From positions 682,001 to 746,000 of the forward strand of contig NZ_CP016449.1 of assembly GCF_001713375.1 (NCBI RefSeq): a stretch of 64,000 nucleotides of DNA, given 5' to 3'. This DNA is from Hydrogenophaga sp. RAC07 (GTDB taxonomy: Bacteria > Pseudomonadota > Gammaproteobacteria > Burkholderiales > Burkholderiaceae_C). Positions within the stretch are counted from its first letter, which is position 1; every line of letters begins with the position of its first letter. Positions 29,248 through 37,073 of the stretch are shown piece by piece. A program made the position numbers and the translations under genes. Under the pieces are notes generated by a model. The model saw only the letters and a list, made by a program, of their open reading frames with translations, did not search any database and was not told where the DNA came from.

Positions 29248-29512
29248 GGGGAATTTTGGGCGGGGGTGTCGCCGCATCATGCCCCAGGCAGGTCGCGCCT
29301 GTCCATGCACAGCGCGATCGGCCACCTCGGTCCACCTTGGACCCGTCAGCCAATGTCGGCCCGCGCACGCTGCTGCACTGCGGCGAGCCGACGGCCAACG
29401 CTTCTGGCGTTTGGGTGGCCGCCCATTCGCTGCAGTGTGCTGCCTCCAGCCGCCATCACCTCGCCCATCAGCGGCAGCCATCGCCGCGGCGCGGTCCCCG
29501 ATCGGTTTTGAA

Positions 29513-29842
29513 TCACTGGATCAGCAGCAATGCAACCGAAGGCACGTAAGTCACCAGCATCAGAACGACGAGCATCATCAAGATGAAGGGTGCGATTGCG
29601 CGAGACAAAGGCCAAAGACCGACGCCCCCGATAGCCATGCCGACAAACAGGCAGTAGCCGATCGGCGGGGTCGCCATGCCGATGGCCACGTTGGTGACGA
29701 TCATGGCGCCGAAGTGGATCGGATCCACACCAAACTGGTTGGCAATGCTGATCAACATGGGGCCGAGGATCACCATGATGGCGATCTCGTCCATCACGGC
29801 TGCCATGGCGAAGAAGCCCAGATTCAAGGCCAGCAGCATGCT
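29513..29842 (-). pseudogene. Truncated TRAP transporter large permease (DctM C-terminal part)
   Basis: About 110 residues correspond to the last helices of a DctM/TRAP large permease: AIMVILGPMLISIANQFGVD, HFGAMIVTNVAIGMATPPIG, then FILMMLVVLMLVTYVPSVALL. A full subunit has about 430 residues. The upstream part is replaced by unrelated sequence and no small permease or binding-protein gene is adjacent, so it is a remnant. The region 29843-30237 (395 bp) contains no gene I can support. Confidence 0.78.
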
Positions 29843-30237
29843 CCAGCGGCTCTCGAAGCAGCCATGACCGTCAACCGAAGTGGCAGACACCCTGGCCGGA
29901 GACCCTCCGAAACGGGGCTTTGCTGGCCCATGCCCGCTCAAGACTGGTCTCGGACCTTGAAACCTTGCGGGTCAAAACGACGGTGAGAGCAGTGAGCGGC
30001 GATCGGCGAACAGCATCACGAACGGCGGCAGATCGCACGACAGCAGACCTCAATGGCGCACCCCCTTGTTTCCCGCTGATTCGGCGATCCGGTCTGCTTT
30101 GCCTTCCCGCCCACGGGGTAAAGTGTGGTGCAGGCTCCGAAGCAATCTGAATGAGGTTCGGACGAGGTCAGCCTGAACCATCCCAGCGCCGTGCAGCTTG
30201 CGCTTTCGGCCCCAACACCACACCCACCGGAATCCAC

Positions 30238-30747
30238 ATGATCAGTCCAATGTACAGCCACTCCGTTCCGGTCTTGAAGCAAATGCTGACCGCTTTGCAG
30301 AACATCCTTGTGCAGGCCGCCGAGCATGCTTCAGCGAAAGCCATCGAGCCAGATGCCCTCCTGCAGGCTCGACTGTTCCCGGACATGTTTCCACTGATCA
30401 AGCAGGTACAAATTGCGGCCGACTTCTCGCGCGGCATTGCCGCCCGGCTCGCAGGCGTGGAAATTCCAACGATCGAAGGCAGTCAGACGACCTTTGCTGA
30501 TCTTGGTGCATTGCTGACGGAGACATTGGCTTTTCTGGACAGCGTGAACGCGGCGCAGTTTGAAGGCAAGGAGAGCAGTGAAATCGTCCTCCGGCCAGGT
30601 ACGCCCAAGGAAAAGAAGCTGAGCGGCCAAGCCTATTTGGCCAACTATGGACTGCCTCAGTTCTTCTTTCACGTCACCACCACCTATGCAATCCTCCGCC
30701 ACAACGGCGTGCCGATCGGCAAACGTGACTACATGGGCGCGTACTAG
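30238..30747 (+). CDS. DUF1993 domain-containing protein
   Basis: The 169-residue protein matches the DUF1993 pattern: MYSHSVPVLKQMLTALQNIL, ARLFPDMFPLIKQVQIAADF, an ETLAFLDSV segment and LPQFFFHVTTTYAILRHNGV near the end. It is a helical, DinB-like cytoplasmic protein of unknown function. ATG 30238 is chosen because the conserved N terminus starts there. Confidence 0.88.
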   Translation: MISPMYSHSVPVLKQMLTALQNILVQAAEHASAKAIEPDALLQARLFPDMFPLIKQVQIAADFSRGIAARLAGVEIPTIEGSQTTFADLGALLTETLAFLDSVNAAQFEGKESSEIVLRPGTPKEKKLSGQAYLANYGLPQFFFHVTTTYAILRHNGVPIGKRDYMGAY

Positions 30748-30928
30748 ATCAGCGAGGCCTCGTTGGCCAGGCGCCCGATCCAGAAATGACTTCGCGACTG
30801 TCGAGGCCTGTCCGCAAGCCCCGGCAGTCCAACCATCCGCAAGCGGTGACCGGATGTGCATGTCCTGGTGATGTCACCGTTCGCCATTCGGAGCCGTGAG
30901 GATGAGCCCGCGCTGAACCTTGCACCAC

Positions 30929-31144
30929 ATGCCAGAAACCATCTTCCACATCCCCACCATGCGAACGCAGGACGACGCCGACGCCGTCATGTTCGAACTG
31001 CAAGACCTGCCGTGTGTGAATCAGGCCGACGTGCACCTGGCCGAGCAGACCGCCTGGATCAGCCACACCGCCATGATCGCGCCGGAAGACCTGGCTGCCG
31101 CGCTGGCCGAGGCCGGTTACGAAGCCAGGGTGCAAGGCGCCTGA
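30929..31144 (+). CDS. HMA-fold protein lacking the CxxC motif
   Basis: The 71-residue protein has the secondary-structure pattern of a heavy-metal-associated domain (ETIFHIPTM, a helix with VMFELQDLPCVNQADV, AWISHTAMI, and a final helix LAAALAEAGYEA). The metal loop that would be MxCxxC reads PTMRTQDD, with no Cys. It therefore cannot bind copper in the CopZ way and may be a regulator or adaptor. The start at ATG 30929 has no clear ribosome site. Confidence 0.65.
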   Translation: MPETIFHIPTMRTQDDADAVMFELQDLPCVNQADVHLAEQTAWISHTAMIAPEDLAAALAEAGYEARVQGA

Positions 31145-31382
31145 TGGGCCGTTTCAACCTGCAGGGCGTCCGGCACTGCGCAGCGTGGCCATCCCGCCCT
31201 TGGGCTGCTGTGCCAGCGAAGGTGAGCCGCGGGTCAACCTGAGAAAGGTGCGGGTTCCCTGTCCCGACGCTGGCGGAAGGCCGCTGGACCTGGTGTCCGC
31301 ACAGCATGCAGGTTGTTCCTCCAGAGACGGGCCAGTCCCATTCGGCAGCGCTCGAACGGCGACGGGTCCTTGCAAGCCAGTC

Positions 31383-31634
31383 GTTCCCTGGCGTGAGCAC
31401 AACTGCGACGCCCGAATGTTGTTCCGCCGATGGGTCACGGGGGCCTGCGAAGGTTTCTTTGGGCGCCTGAAGAATGAGATGTTCTACCCGCGGGATGGGA
31501 AGTCGACCACCATCGAGGTGTTCATCCGAGCGGTGCACGATTACATCCTCTGGTACAACGAAAGACGGATCAAGATGTCGTTGGGTTCCCTCAGCCCCAT
31601 CGAGTACCGCGAAAGTCTGGGCTTGATCAACTGA
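31383..31634 (+). mobile_element. IS3-family transposase remnant (C-terminal part of OrfB)
   Basis: The segment GACEGFFGRLKNEMFY (about 31440 onward) through WYNERRIKMSLGSLSPIEYR is the C-terminal end of an IS3-family DDE transposase, including the terminal Glu region. The upstream catalytic domain is missing or scrambled. Sequence just after the stop (from 31635) may be part of the right IS end. The part 31145-31382 gives no coherent protein and is probably also decayed sequence. The copy cannot be active. Confidence 0.75.
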
Positions 31635-31965
31635 AACCAGTCCAAGAATTACGCTGCACCCCCTTCGGGTCAGAGATCGGTGGGACTCGACAGGCGAGGA
31701 AGACCTCGCCCAACGCACTGCGAGTGCGGACACTGCTCGCGGGAGTCGCCAGAACAATCCAGACGATACCGGCGGTGGGCCCGACTTGGACGACCCCAAG
31801 CAAATGGGCCGAGGTGCTGGGGGGCTCTGGCGGAGAACCTTTAGACCTTGTCTGCAGCTTCCGCCGGAAAACAAGCGACGCTTGGGGGAACTGCGTGGGG
31901 AAAGTGCCAAAGAAGAAGCCCTTGCAGATGTTTGATCCACAAGGGCTTTTTCAGGTGTCTTTTGA
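31635..31965. other. Non-coding flank containing a terminator hairpin
   Basis: No gene is supported here. AAGCCCTTG (31916-31924) and CAAGGGCTT (31940-31948) form a 9-bp stem followed by TTT, just outside the left attachment repeat. Before insertion of the element this hairpin would have lain immediately downstream of tRNA-Ser, so it was probably the tRNA terminator, now displaced by 19 kb. Confidence 0.5.
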
Positions 31966-31980
31966 CTGGCGGAGAGGGTG
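31966..31980 (+). other. attL core (15 bp)
   Basis: CTGGCGGAGAGGGTG is identical to 51167-51181, the 3' end of tRNA-Ser(CGA) including CCA. Flanking bases differ on both sides, so the identity is exactly 15 bp. Confidence 0.85.
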
Positions 31981-32099
31981 TCCGCCAATTTCAGGCATTG
32001 AGACATCTCATATCGTCTCAAAATTCCAGATCTACAGAGGGAGCGGGAGCGGCTCGCCTCCTGCGTGATCTTTCGACGTATCATTCAATCTCAAACTTG

Positions 32100-32123
32100 A
32101 TGGCACGCCGGATGGCCCATAGG
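32100..32123 (+). repeat. Left pair of 12-bp direct repeats (putative integrase arm sites)
   Basis: ATGGCACGCCGG (32100-32111) is followed directly by ATGGCCCATAGG (32112-32123). The same tandem arrangement, ATGGACCATCGG then ATGGACCATAGG, is at 51104-51127. The left pair ends 7 bp before the integrase start codon and overlaps its ribosome site, so integrase binding could repress its own gene. Confidence 0.65.
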
Positions 32124-32130
32124 GAATTAG

Positions 32131-33390
32131 ATGCCGAAGAAAGCTAGCGAACTAGGGGCGCTCGACATAGCGCGTCTCACCAAGCCTGGGACTTATGCAG
32201 CGGGGGGCGTCGCGGGCCTCCACTTGCAAATCAGCCCTACAGGAACCAAAAGCTGGTTTTTGAGAGTGGTGGTGGGAGGTAAGCGTCGCAAGATGGGCCT
32301 TGGAGCCTATCCGGGAGTGGGTATAGCCCATGCACGTCGCAAAGCTCAGATCGCAAGGGACAGCGTGCAACAGGGCATTGATCCGATTGATGCGCAGATT
32401 TCTGAGAATCGTAGTCTGACTGCCAGCCGCGCCAAGGACGTGACGTTCAGAACTTGCGCAGAGCTGCACATTGCCGCTCACAAGTCATCTTGGAAGAACG
32501 AGAAGCACGAAAGCCAATGGGAGCGAACGCTTGAGACTTACGCTTACCCACTGATCGGCGACATGATGGTTCGTGACGTGACCCTCCAGCACGTCATGCA
32601 GATCCTTGAGCCAATCTGGCACACCAAGCCTGAGACCGCAAACCGGGTGCGCGGACGTATCGAGTCGGTACTCGCATCGGCGACGACAAAAGGCCTGAGA
32701 GGCGGGGTGAACCCTGCTGCATGGAAGGGGAACCTCTCAACGTTGCTCCCCGCCAAAAACAAGATCACCAAGTCCAAGCACTTCCCATCCGTGCCGGTTA
32801 AGGAGTTGCCCGCGTTCTTTGACCAACTGCGCAGGCAGGAAGGTACAGCGGCTCGCGCCCTAGAGTTCTTGATCCTGACGAACGTGCGCTCGCACAACGT
32901 GCGCCACGCTTCGTGGAGCGAGATCGACTTGGAGACAAACACCTGGTTGATCCCGGGAGACGACTCAGAGGGGTCGAAGCAGCGGATGAAGGCGGGTGTC
33001 ACGCACCGGGTGCCGCTTGCTCCTGCCGCGCTCAAGTTGCTGGAGAGCATTCCAAAGACTGCAGGCACCGAGTTGATCTTCCCGTCCCCCCGAAAGTCCA
33101 CCCCGCTTTCAGATATGGCGATGAGTAAGCTCATGAAGGGGATGGAGGCCAATGGAGTGCCTCACGGCTTCCGTTCGACATTTAGGAACTGGGCGTCTGA
33201 GATGACCAACTTCCCGCGAGAGGTGACAGAACGCGCGATGGCTCACAGGCTGGGAGACAAGACAGAGGCGGCCTACATGCGCAGCGACCTGTTTGAGAGG
33301 CGCACGAAGCTCATGGAGGCGTGGGCCAGTTACTGCACCACCCTGCCCAACGCTGGGGGGAAAGTTGTGCAAATGAGATCTGGCGCCTGA
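32131..33390 (+). CDS. int: Tyrosine site-specific integrase with DUF4102 arm-binding domain
   Basis: The 419-residue recombinase has an N-terminal arm-type DNA-binding domain (GGVAGLHLQISPTGTKSW, GAYPGVGIAHARRKA), a core-binding domain and the catalytic domain. Catalytic residues are Arg253 (LTNVRSHNV), His345 and Arg348 (PHGFRSTFR), His372 and the nucleophile Tyr382 (AAYMRSD). It integrates the element at the tRNA-Ser 3' end. Its length is normal for P4-type integrases and nothing is missing. It lies beside the end that does not carry the tRNA. Confidence 0.96.
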   Translation: MPKKASELGALDIARLTKPGTYAAGGVAGLHLQISPTGTKSWFLRVVVGGKRRKMGLGAYPGVGIAHARRKAQIARDSVQQGIDPIDAQISENRSLTASRAKDVTFRTCAELHIAAHKSSWKNEKHESQWERTLETYAYPLIGDMMVRDVTLQHVMQILEPIWHTKPETANRVRGRIESVLASATTKGLRGGVNPAAWKGNLSTLLPAKNKITKSKHFPSVPVKELPAFFDQLRRQEGTAARALEFLILTNVRSHNVRHASWSEIDLETNTWLIPGDDSEGSKQRMKAGVTHRVPLAPAALKLLESIPKTAGTELIFPSPRKSTPLSDMAMSKLMKGMEANGVPHGFRSTFRNWASEMTNFPREVTERAMAHRLGDKTEAAYMRSDLFERRTKLMEAWASYCTTLPNAGGKVVQMRSGA

Positions 33391-33449
33391 ACATTTCCCC
33401 CATTTGGGGGTTGTCTCACGTTTGTTTAAGTAATACCATATCAAATCAC

Positions 33450-33638
33450 ATGAGCGATCAACCTGCGAAGCGAGGTGGAGCCGGAAGAGGCCAAGGAAGA
33501 AAGCCTGAATCACCAGATGGGGTGATGGTCCCGGTGACGATCAAGATGACCGTGCCGCAGAAAGAGAAGCTCAGTGAACTCGGCGGCGCGCCTTGGGTGC
33601 GGGAACGTATCGACAAGGCAAAGCCGCCCAAGAAGTAA
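33450..33638 (+). CDS. Small basic GAGRGQGRKP-type protein
   Basis: The 62-residue protein begins with a Gly/Arg-rich segment (GGAGRGQGRKPE) and continues with a short beta strand and helix (MVPVTIKMTVPQKEKLSELGG), compatible with a ribbon-helix-helix-like DNA-binding protein. Such proteins are common in phages and plasmids. No specific function can be given. It follows int by 59 bp, a space that holds a short CCCCCATTTGGGGG hairpin. Confidence 0.6.
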   Translation: MSDQPAKRGGAGRGQGRKPESPDGVMVPVTIKMTVPQKEKLSELGGAPWVRERIDKAKPPKK

Positions 33639-33645
33639 CCGCTCA

Positions 33646-33669
33646 GCCCTGCAGCGGCCTATGCAGGGC
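33646..33669. other. Perfect 8-bp inverted repeat
   Basis: GCCCTGCA (33646-33653) and TGCAGGGC (33662-33669) can form a hairpin just after the small basic protein gene, followed by five A. It may act as a weak bidirectional terminator or a protein-binding site. Confidence 0.4.
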
Positions 33670-33737
33670 AAAAAGACGGGGCCGGAAGGTGCGCTAACAC
33701 CAACCAGCCCCTGACCAGTTGAACGTAGGAGGTTCAC

Positions 33738-33935
33738 ATGGCTTCTCAGATTTTCCACGATCAGCGCAATCGCTGGCAGGCCCCCATCGCTGCCCCGCGC
33801 TACATCGTCCACTTCCTCAAGGAGGGCAAGGAGCAGAAGACTCCTTGGTTCCACAGCAGTGACAAGGCCCAAAAGGCTCTGAAGTTGATGCAAGCGAAGT
33901 ACGGTACTCGCAACTGCATCATCGTCATGGACTGA
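33738..33935 (+). CDS. Small hypothetical protein
   Basis: A 65-residue protein with a strong ribosome site (AGGAGG, 5 bp upstream of ATG). It contains YIVHFLKEGKEQKTPWFHSSDKAQKAL, suggesting a small alpha/beta fold, and ends with IIVMD. No family is recognised. The next gene starts 2 bp after its stop. Confidence 0.6.
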   Translation: MASQIFHDQRNRWQAPIAAPRYIVHFLKEGKEQKTPWFHSSDKAQKALKLMQAKYGTRNCIIVMD

Positions 33936-33937
33936 GT

Positions 33938-34501
33938 GTGCAAGCCGTGAACGCCTCGGCGCTCCGACATCGTCCCATCTATGGGGGCTTGTTCGGCATG
34001 GGTAAGTACGCCCTCGCCACATTGCCGAGCGTGTCTCACGGCCTGCATTCCCTGCACTATCTCGTGATCGAACCCGGCCCGGGGATCGTGCTCAGCATCG
34101 CAGGTGACAAGCTGAGTGCGCTCGCGTCTGCTCGGGAAGTGTTGCGAGCCACCGCTGAACTGGCCCGGGTTGAGGCAGCGGACCGCGAGCAATCTCTAGG
34201 GCAGGGCGAATTGTGGCCACCTGATGCGTTTGCGCAGCCTCCCATTCGAGACACGGTGCAGGCGCAAGTCTCTAGAAGGCGGAGGGAAATCTTCGACAAA
34301 TGCGGTGGTCGGTGCCACTACTGTTCAACGCCTCTCCGCCTTGATGGCAAGTGGCACATTGAGCATGCATTCCCGAAGGCGCTGGGCGGGCTGGACGAGA
34401 TCACGAACCTGTTCGCCGCTTGTGTCCCGTGCAACCTCTCGAAGCGAGACCGTACCGCCCTTGAATTTGTGACGCAGACGATAGGTGGGCAAGCAGTCTG
34501 A
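33938..34501 (+). CDS. HNH endonuclease domain protein
   Basis: The 187-residue protein ends in an HNH nuclease domain with two zinc knuckles and the HNH core: CHYCSTPL, WHIEHAFPKALGG, NLFAACVPCNLSKRD. The N-terminal 100 residues are of no known family. GTG 33938 is the first start and follows the previous stop closely; ATG 33998 is an alternative that would remove 20 residues. In phages HNH proteins can be packaging nicking enzymes or homing endonucleases; here the role is not known. Confidence 0.82.
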   Translation: MQAVNASALRHRPIYGGLFGMGKYALATLPSVSHGLHSLHYLVIEPGPGIVLSIAGDKLSALASAREVLRATAELARVEAADREQSLGQGELWPPDAFAQPPIRDTVQAQVSRRRREIFDKCGGRCHYCSTPLRLDGKWHIEHAFPKALGGLDEITNLFAACVPCNLSKRDRTALEFVTQTIGGQAV

Positions 34502-34727
34502 AAATTTTGACCTTTGATGTCTGATCTTCGATTGCAGGAGATCAACCAGGGAACACGAAAATCGACATGGAAAACGTTGGCAGCGTCTTGAAGTTTTTTG
34601 GATCTGTAACGTTGTACGGTGGACGCTCGGCTGCCATCACTCCTGCCAACATAGACCTACGAACAGGTTGTTTGAAAGTCGACCATGGACGGTGGTTCGC
34701 CCATCGCAGGTCAATGAAGGACATGGG

Positions 34728-35321
34728 ATGAGATTGAACAAAAGGGGAGATCAGGCCGTCTCGCGTGAGGTATGGCAAATCAAGGCAAGTTCTCATGAGG
34801 ACTTCGCCTCGTGGCTGTCCGACATGGCTGAAGAGACAAAAAAGGAACTGAGTAATGTCGTGGGGTTGCCTGTTACGCCCGCAGCAGAATCTCTGGTGGA
34901 TGCCCTCACGATGGTGGTGGCGAAACTGCAGGTTGAAGCTGAAGAGCAGCAGCTTTATGCACAGGCCTGTCGGTCTTTGCAGAAAAAGGTGAGAGTGGGT
35001 AGACCCTCCAGCCCAAGCCTAGTGAGTCGCTCGCCAAATCGGCTTCTTGCCATCATGCAAGGGCGCTTTCCGATACCGCCCAAGCGTCGGCCTGGCCGAC
35101 CTAAGGGGACGTTTGCTGGACCCGCCCCAGATGAGGTTTACGGAATGGTCGCAGCCCATCAAGCCGAGAGTGGGTCAAATATTGCGACATCCCTTGAGTT
35201 TCTGTGGCCGGCCCTCTCTTCAAGAATGGGACACAGCTCCCCCAACCAAGAGCGAGCCGCTGGACTGAAAAAGCTCCGTAACCTGTATGACGAGGGGCGG
35301 CGCAGGCGTCCAAAAGACTAG
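34728..35321 (+). CDS. Hypothetical protein with AT-hook-like GRPKG motif
   Basis: The 197-residue protein is mostly helical in its first half (EDFASWLSDMAEETKKELSNV). It has a basic centre KRRPGRPKGTF, resembling an AT hook, and ends in a very basic tail. ATG 34728 is chosen because GAAGGA lies upstream; longer forms have no ribosome site. A similar basic motif (RGRPRKR) and late helical region occur in the product of 38761-39186, so both may be DNA-binding proteins of the element. The 226 bp before it (34502-34727) shows no gene. Confidence 0.6.
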   Translation: MRLNKRGDQAVSREVWQIKASSHEDFASWLSDMAEETKKELSNVVGLPVTPAAESLVDALTMVVAKLQVEAEEQQLYAQACRSLQKKVRVGRPSSPSLVSRSPNRLLAIMQGRFPIPPKRRPGRPKGTFAGPAPDEVYGMVAAHQAESGSNIATSLEFLWPALSSRMGHSSPNQERAAGLKKLRNLYDEGRRRRPKD

Positions 35322-35371
35322 AGGCCTGTGGCTACACACTACGAGAGGCGAACGCCATCCTCAGAGCAATT

Positions 35372-36064
35372 TCAATCGGAGAGATCGGTCGTTGGGTTCT
35401 GACTACGTGCCTGCCACTTGCGCCGTTGGCGGTCGGCAACACGACGTTCATGTAAACGGTCTCCGGATGTGAAGGCGTCAACCTTGACTCGCTTTGCACC
35501 GCTGGTGATTGGCTTCCATTGCTCTTCCATCCTCTTGATGTGTTTTGCGACTTGAACCAATGGGTCGTCACCTAGCTGACTTACACCTTGTTTGTCAGCC
35601 ATGTTGAGCGTGTAGACGTTCTCCTCTCGCTCAGGTTTTGCTGCTGCCCTGCGCCAACTCACTCGAACCGTGTAGACCTTGCCCTTCACTCGTTCGTAGT
35701 CGGCAAGGTAGCTGGCAACACCTTGACCTGGCTTCAGAACACTGATCTTTGCGAAGGGGACTTCGATCCCGCCGCTTCGCCCCTCGCCGTTCTCAAGTGG
35801 GGGTGTGAACTCGACCGAGATGTCGTAGGCGGTCGCGTTGCCCGTGTTGTCTACCTTCAGATCAAAGTGCCGCATCGACCAGCGGTTGGGGTCTAGTGTC
35901 GCCACAACATGCGGTTGCGATGTAGCCATCGCCATCCGTTGAGTCTCGACGGCCAACACACTCGTGACACGCCAGAGAAAAATGGTCGCGACCGCGGTAA
36001 CGAGGGTTCCCAACACGCCACCGATAGCTACGACCGTGGGAAACCAAGCGGGAAAACTTTCCAT
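35372..36064 (-). CDS. Single-pass membrane protein of unknown function
   Basis: The 230-residue protein has one N-terminal membrane helix (about residues 9-33) and a beta-rich domain with DLKVDNTGNATAYDISVEF, a pattern seen in Ig-like or CARDB-like folds, then a charged C terminus. ATG 36064 follows GAGG by 6 bp. It is transcribed against most of the element, as accessory genes often are. The product of 46294-46839 has a similar layout, which suggests a shared role such as surface sensing or exclusion. Confidence 0.62.
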   Translation of the reverse strand: MESFPAWFPTVVAIGGVLGTLVTAVATIFLWRVTSVLAVETQRMAMATSQPHVVATLDPNRWSMRHFDLKVDNTGNATAYDISVEFTPPLENGEGRSGGIEVPFAKISVLKPGQGVASYLADYERVKGKVYTVRVSWRRAAAKPEREENVYTLNMADKQGVSQLGDDPLVQVAKHIKRMEEQWKPITSGAKRVKVDAFTSGDRLHERRVADRQRRKWQARSQNPTTDLSD

Positions 36065-36242
36065 CACAGTCCTCTTCTAGAGCAGTCAGATCTGTCGATT
36101 TGACCACCTACTCCGGGTGTACAAGCCGGGGAGCGGCAACCCATCGAGATGGGCTCGCCCGCTCCTGCCTCACCTACTAGAAAATGCGCGCCAAATCCCA
36201 GCAATTTTTCCCCTGTTTTTCAGTAGGGCCGAGATTGAAAGT

Positions 36243-36287
36243 ACCTCCATCCCGCAGTCATTGAGACAAAGCGGCATTCATGGAGGT
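36243..36287 (+). promoter_or_regulatory. Hairpin that can hide the alpA ribosome binding site
   Basis: ACCTCCAT (36243-36250) is a perfect complement of ATGGAGGT (36280-36287), which contains the GGAGGT ribosome site of the AlpA gene starting at GTG 36293. If both lie on the mRNA, an 8-bp stem with a 29-base loop would block translation. This is a possible switch for the excision or activation regulator. Confidence 0.5.
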
Positions 36288-36292
36288 GCATA

Positions 36293-36493
36293 GTGGCACT
36301 AAACGAAGTCCGGTCTTATCGACCTAAGCAAGCAGCCGAACTACTCGGCATTGGCCCAGCCACCCTGTGGCGATGGATCAAGGAGCGCGAGGATTTCCCG
36401 CAGCCGAAACGCCTGAGTTCGCGCTGCACGGTACTCGATGGTGCGGAGCTGATCGCATGGCGCGACGCTCAGGGAAAGGCGGTGTCGAAATGA
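36293..36493 (+). CDS. AlpA-type regulator / excisionase-like protein
   Basis: The 66-residue protein is a MerR-like winged helix of the AlpA family (YRPKQAAELLGIGPATLWRWIKEREDFPQPKRLS). In P4-like elements AlpA proteins activate int or act as excisionases. The start is GTG 36293, fixed by GGAGGT 5 bp upstream. It is the first gene of a long plus-strand run through the primase and ejection genes. The upstream 228 bp (36065-36292) contains the hairpin described separately. Confidence 0.85.
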   Translation: MALNEVRSYRPKQAAELLGIGPATLWRWIKEREDFPQPKRLSSRCTVLDGAELIAWRDAQGKAVSK

Positions 36494-36545
36494 TGGCCGC
36501 TATCTTCTATTTGTGGACCCGACTCCAGTCGCGGAGGTCCACCAA

Positions 36546-37073
36546 ATGAACGAAGCCCCGCACACCGACCAAGATGCAAACGGGGCCTCGAAAGAAACGC
36601 ATATCAATTTTACGGCGCACAGCACTTCAGTGGAAGCACAGCGTGACCGAATCTTGACCGCGCTTCGAGAAGGTCCGAAGACGTCTTACGACCTCCGCCG
36701 CATTGGCTGCTATCAAGCTCCGGCCCGGATCAAGGAGTTGAAGGATCGCTTCGGTTACGTCATCCGTACCGAGCGCGTCACGCTTTACGACCGCGACGCG
36801 TTTTGCCACCCCGGAGCTGCCCGATATCACCTGGATGGTGAGCCGGAAGCGGGCTTCGTCCCCAAGCCCCAGACCGACGCTGCCGGCATGCTCCGCGAAG
36901 CCGCCAAGGCGATCCGTGCGCAGGCCAAGGGGCTGGAGCGTGACTCCATCAAGTTGGAGCACATCCCGAACGTGCGTCAGAGGCTAATTGAAGCTCTGAG
37001 GGTGCTGTCAGCTCTGGAGCGTGGATCGTTTTGCGACCAATACGCGCGCGCGCGCGAGGCCAGGGGCGTCTAA
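36546..37073 (+). CDS. Helix-turn-helix domain protein
   Basis: The 175-residue protein has a winged-helix region near residues 30-80 (QRDRILTALREGPKTSYDLRRIGCYQAPARIKEL), typical of phage proteins that bind DNA next to replication genes. The C-terminal half is helical. ATG 36546 has GGAGG 8 bp upstream. Its stop codon directly abuts the primase start, so the two are probably co-translated. Confidence 0.75.
   Translation: MNEAPHTDQDANGASKETHINFTAHSTSVEAQRDRILTALREGPKTSYDLRRIGCYQAPARIKELKDRFGYVIRTERVTLYDRDAFCHPGAARYHLDGEPEAGFVPKPQTDAAGMLREAAKAIRAQAKGLERDSIKLEHIPNVRQRLIEALRVLSALERGSFCDQYARAREARGV

Noticed and set aside
31059..32084. A minus-strand gene of about 340 codons across the IS remnant and attL
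   Set aside because: It covers the transposase tail in antisense and crosses the attachment site; the predicted product has no domain.
33399..33412. Terminator after int
   Set aside because: CCCCCATTTGGGGG makes only a short stem without a clear T-run, so I mention it only in passing.
34542..34796. A small minus-strand gene before the AT-hook-like protein
   Set aside because: No ribosome site, no recognisable motif and overlap with the upstream region of the better-supported plus-strand gene.
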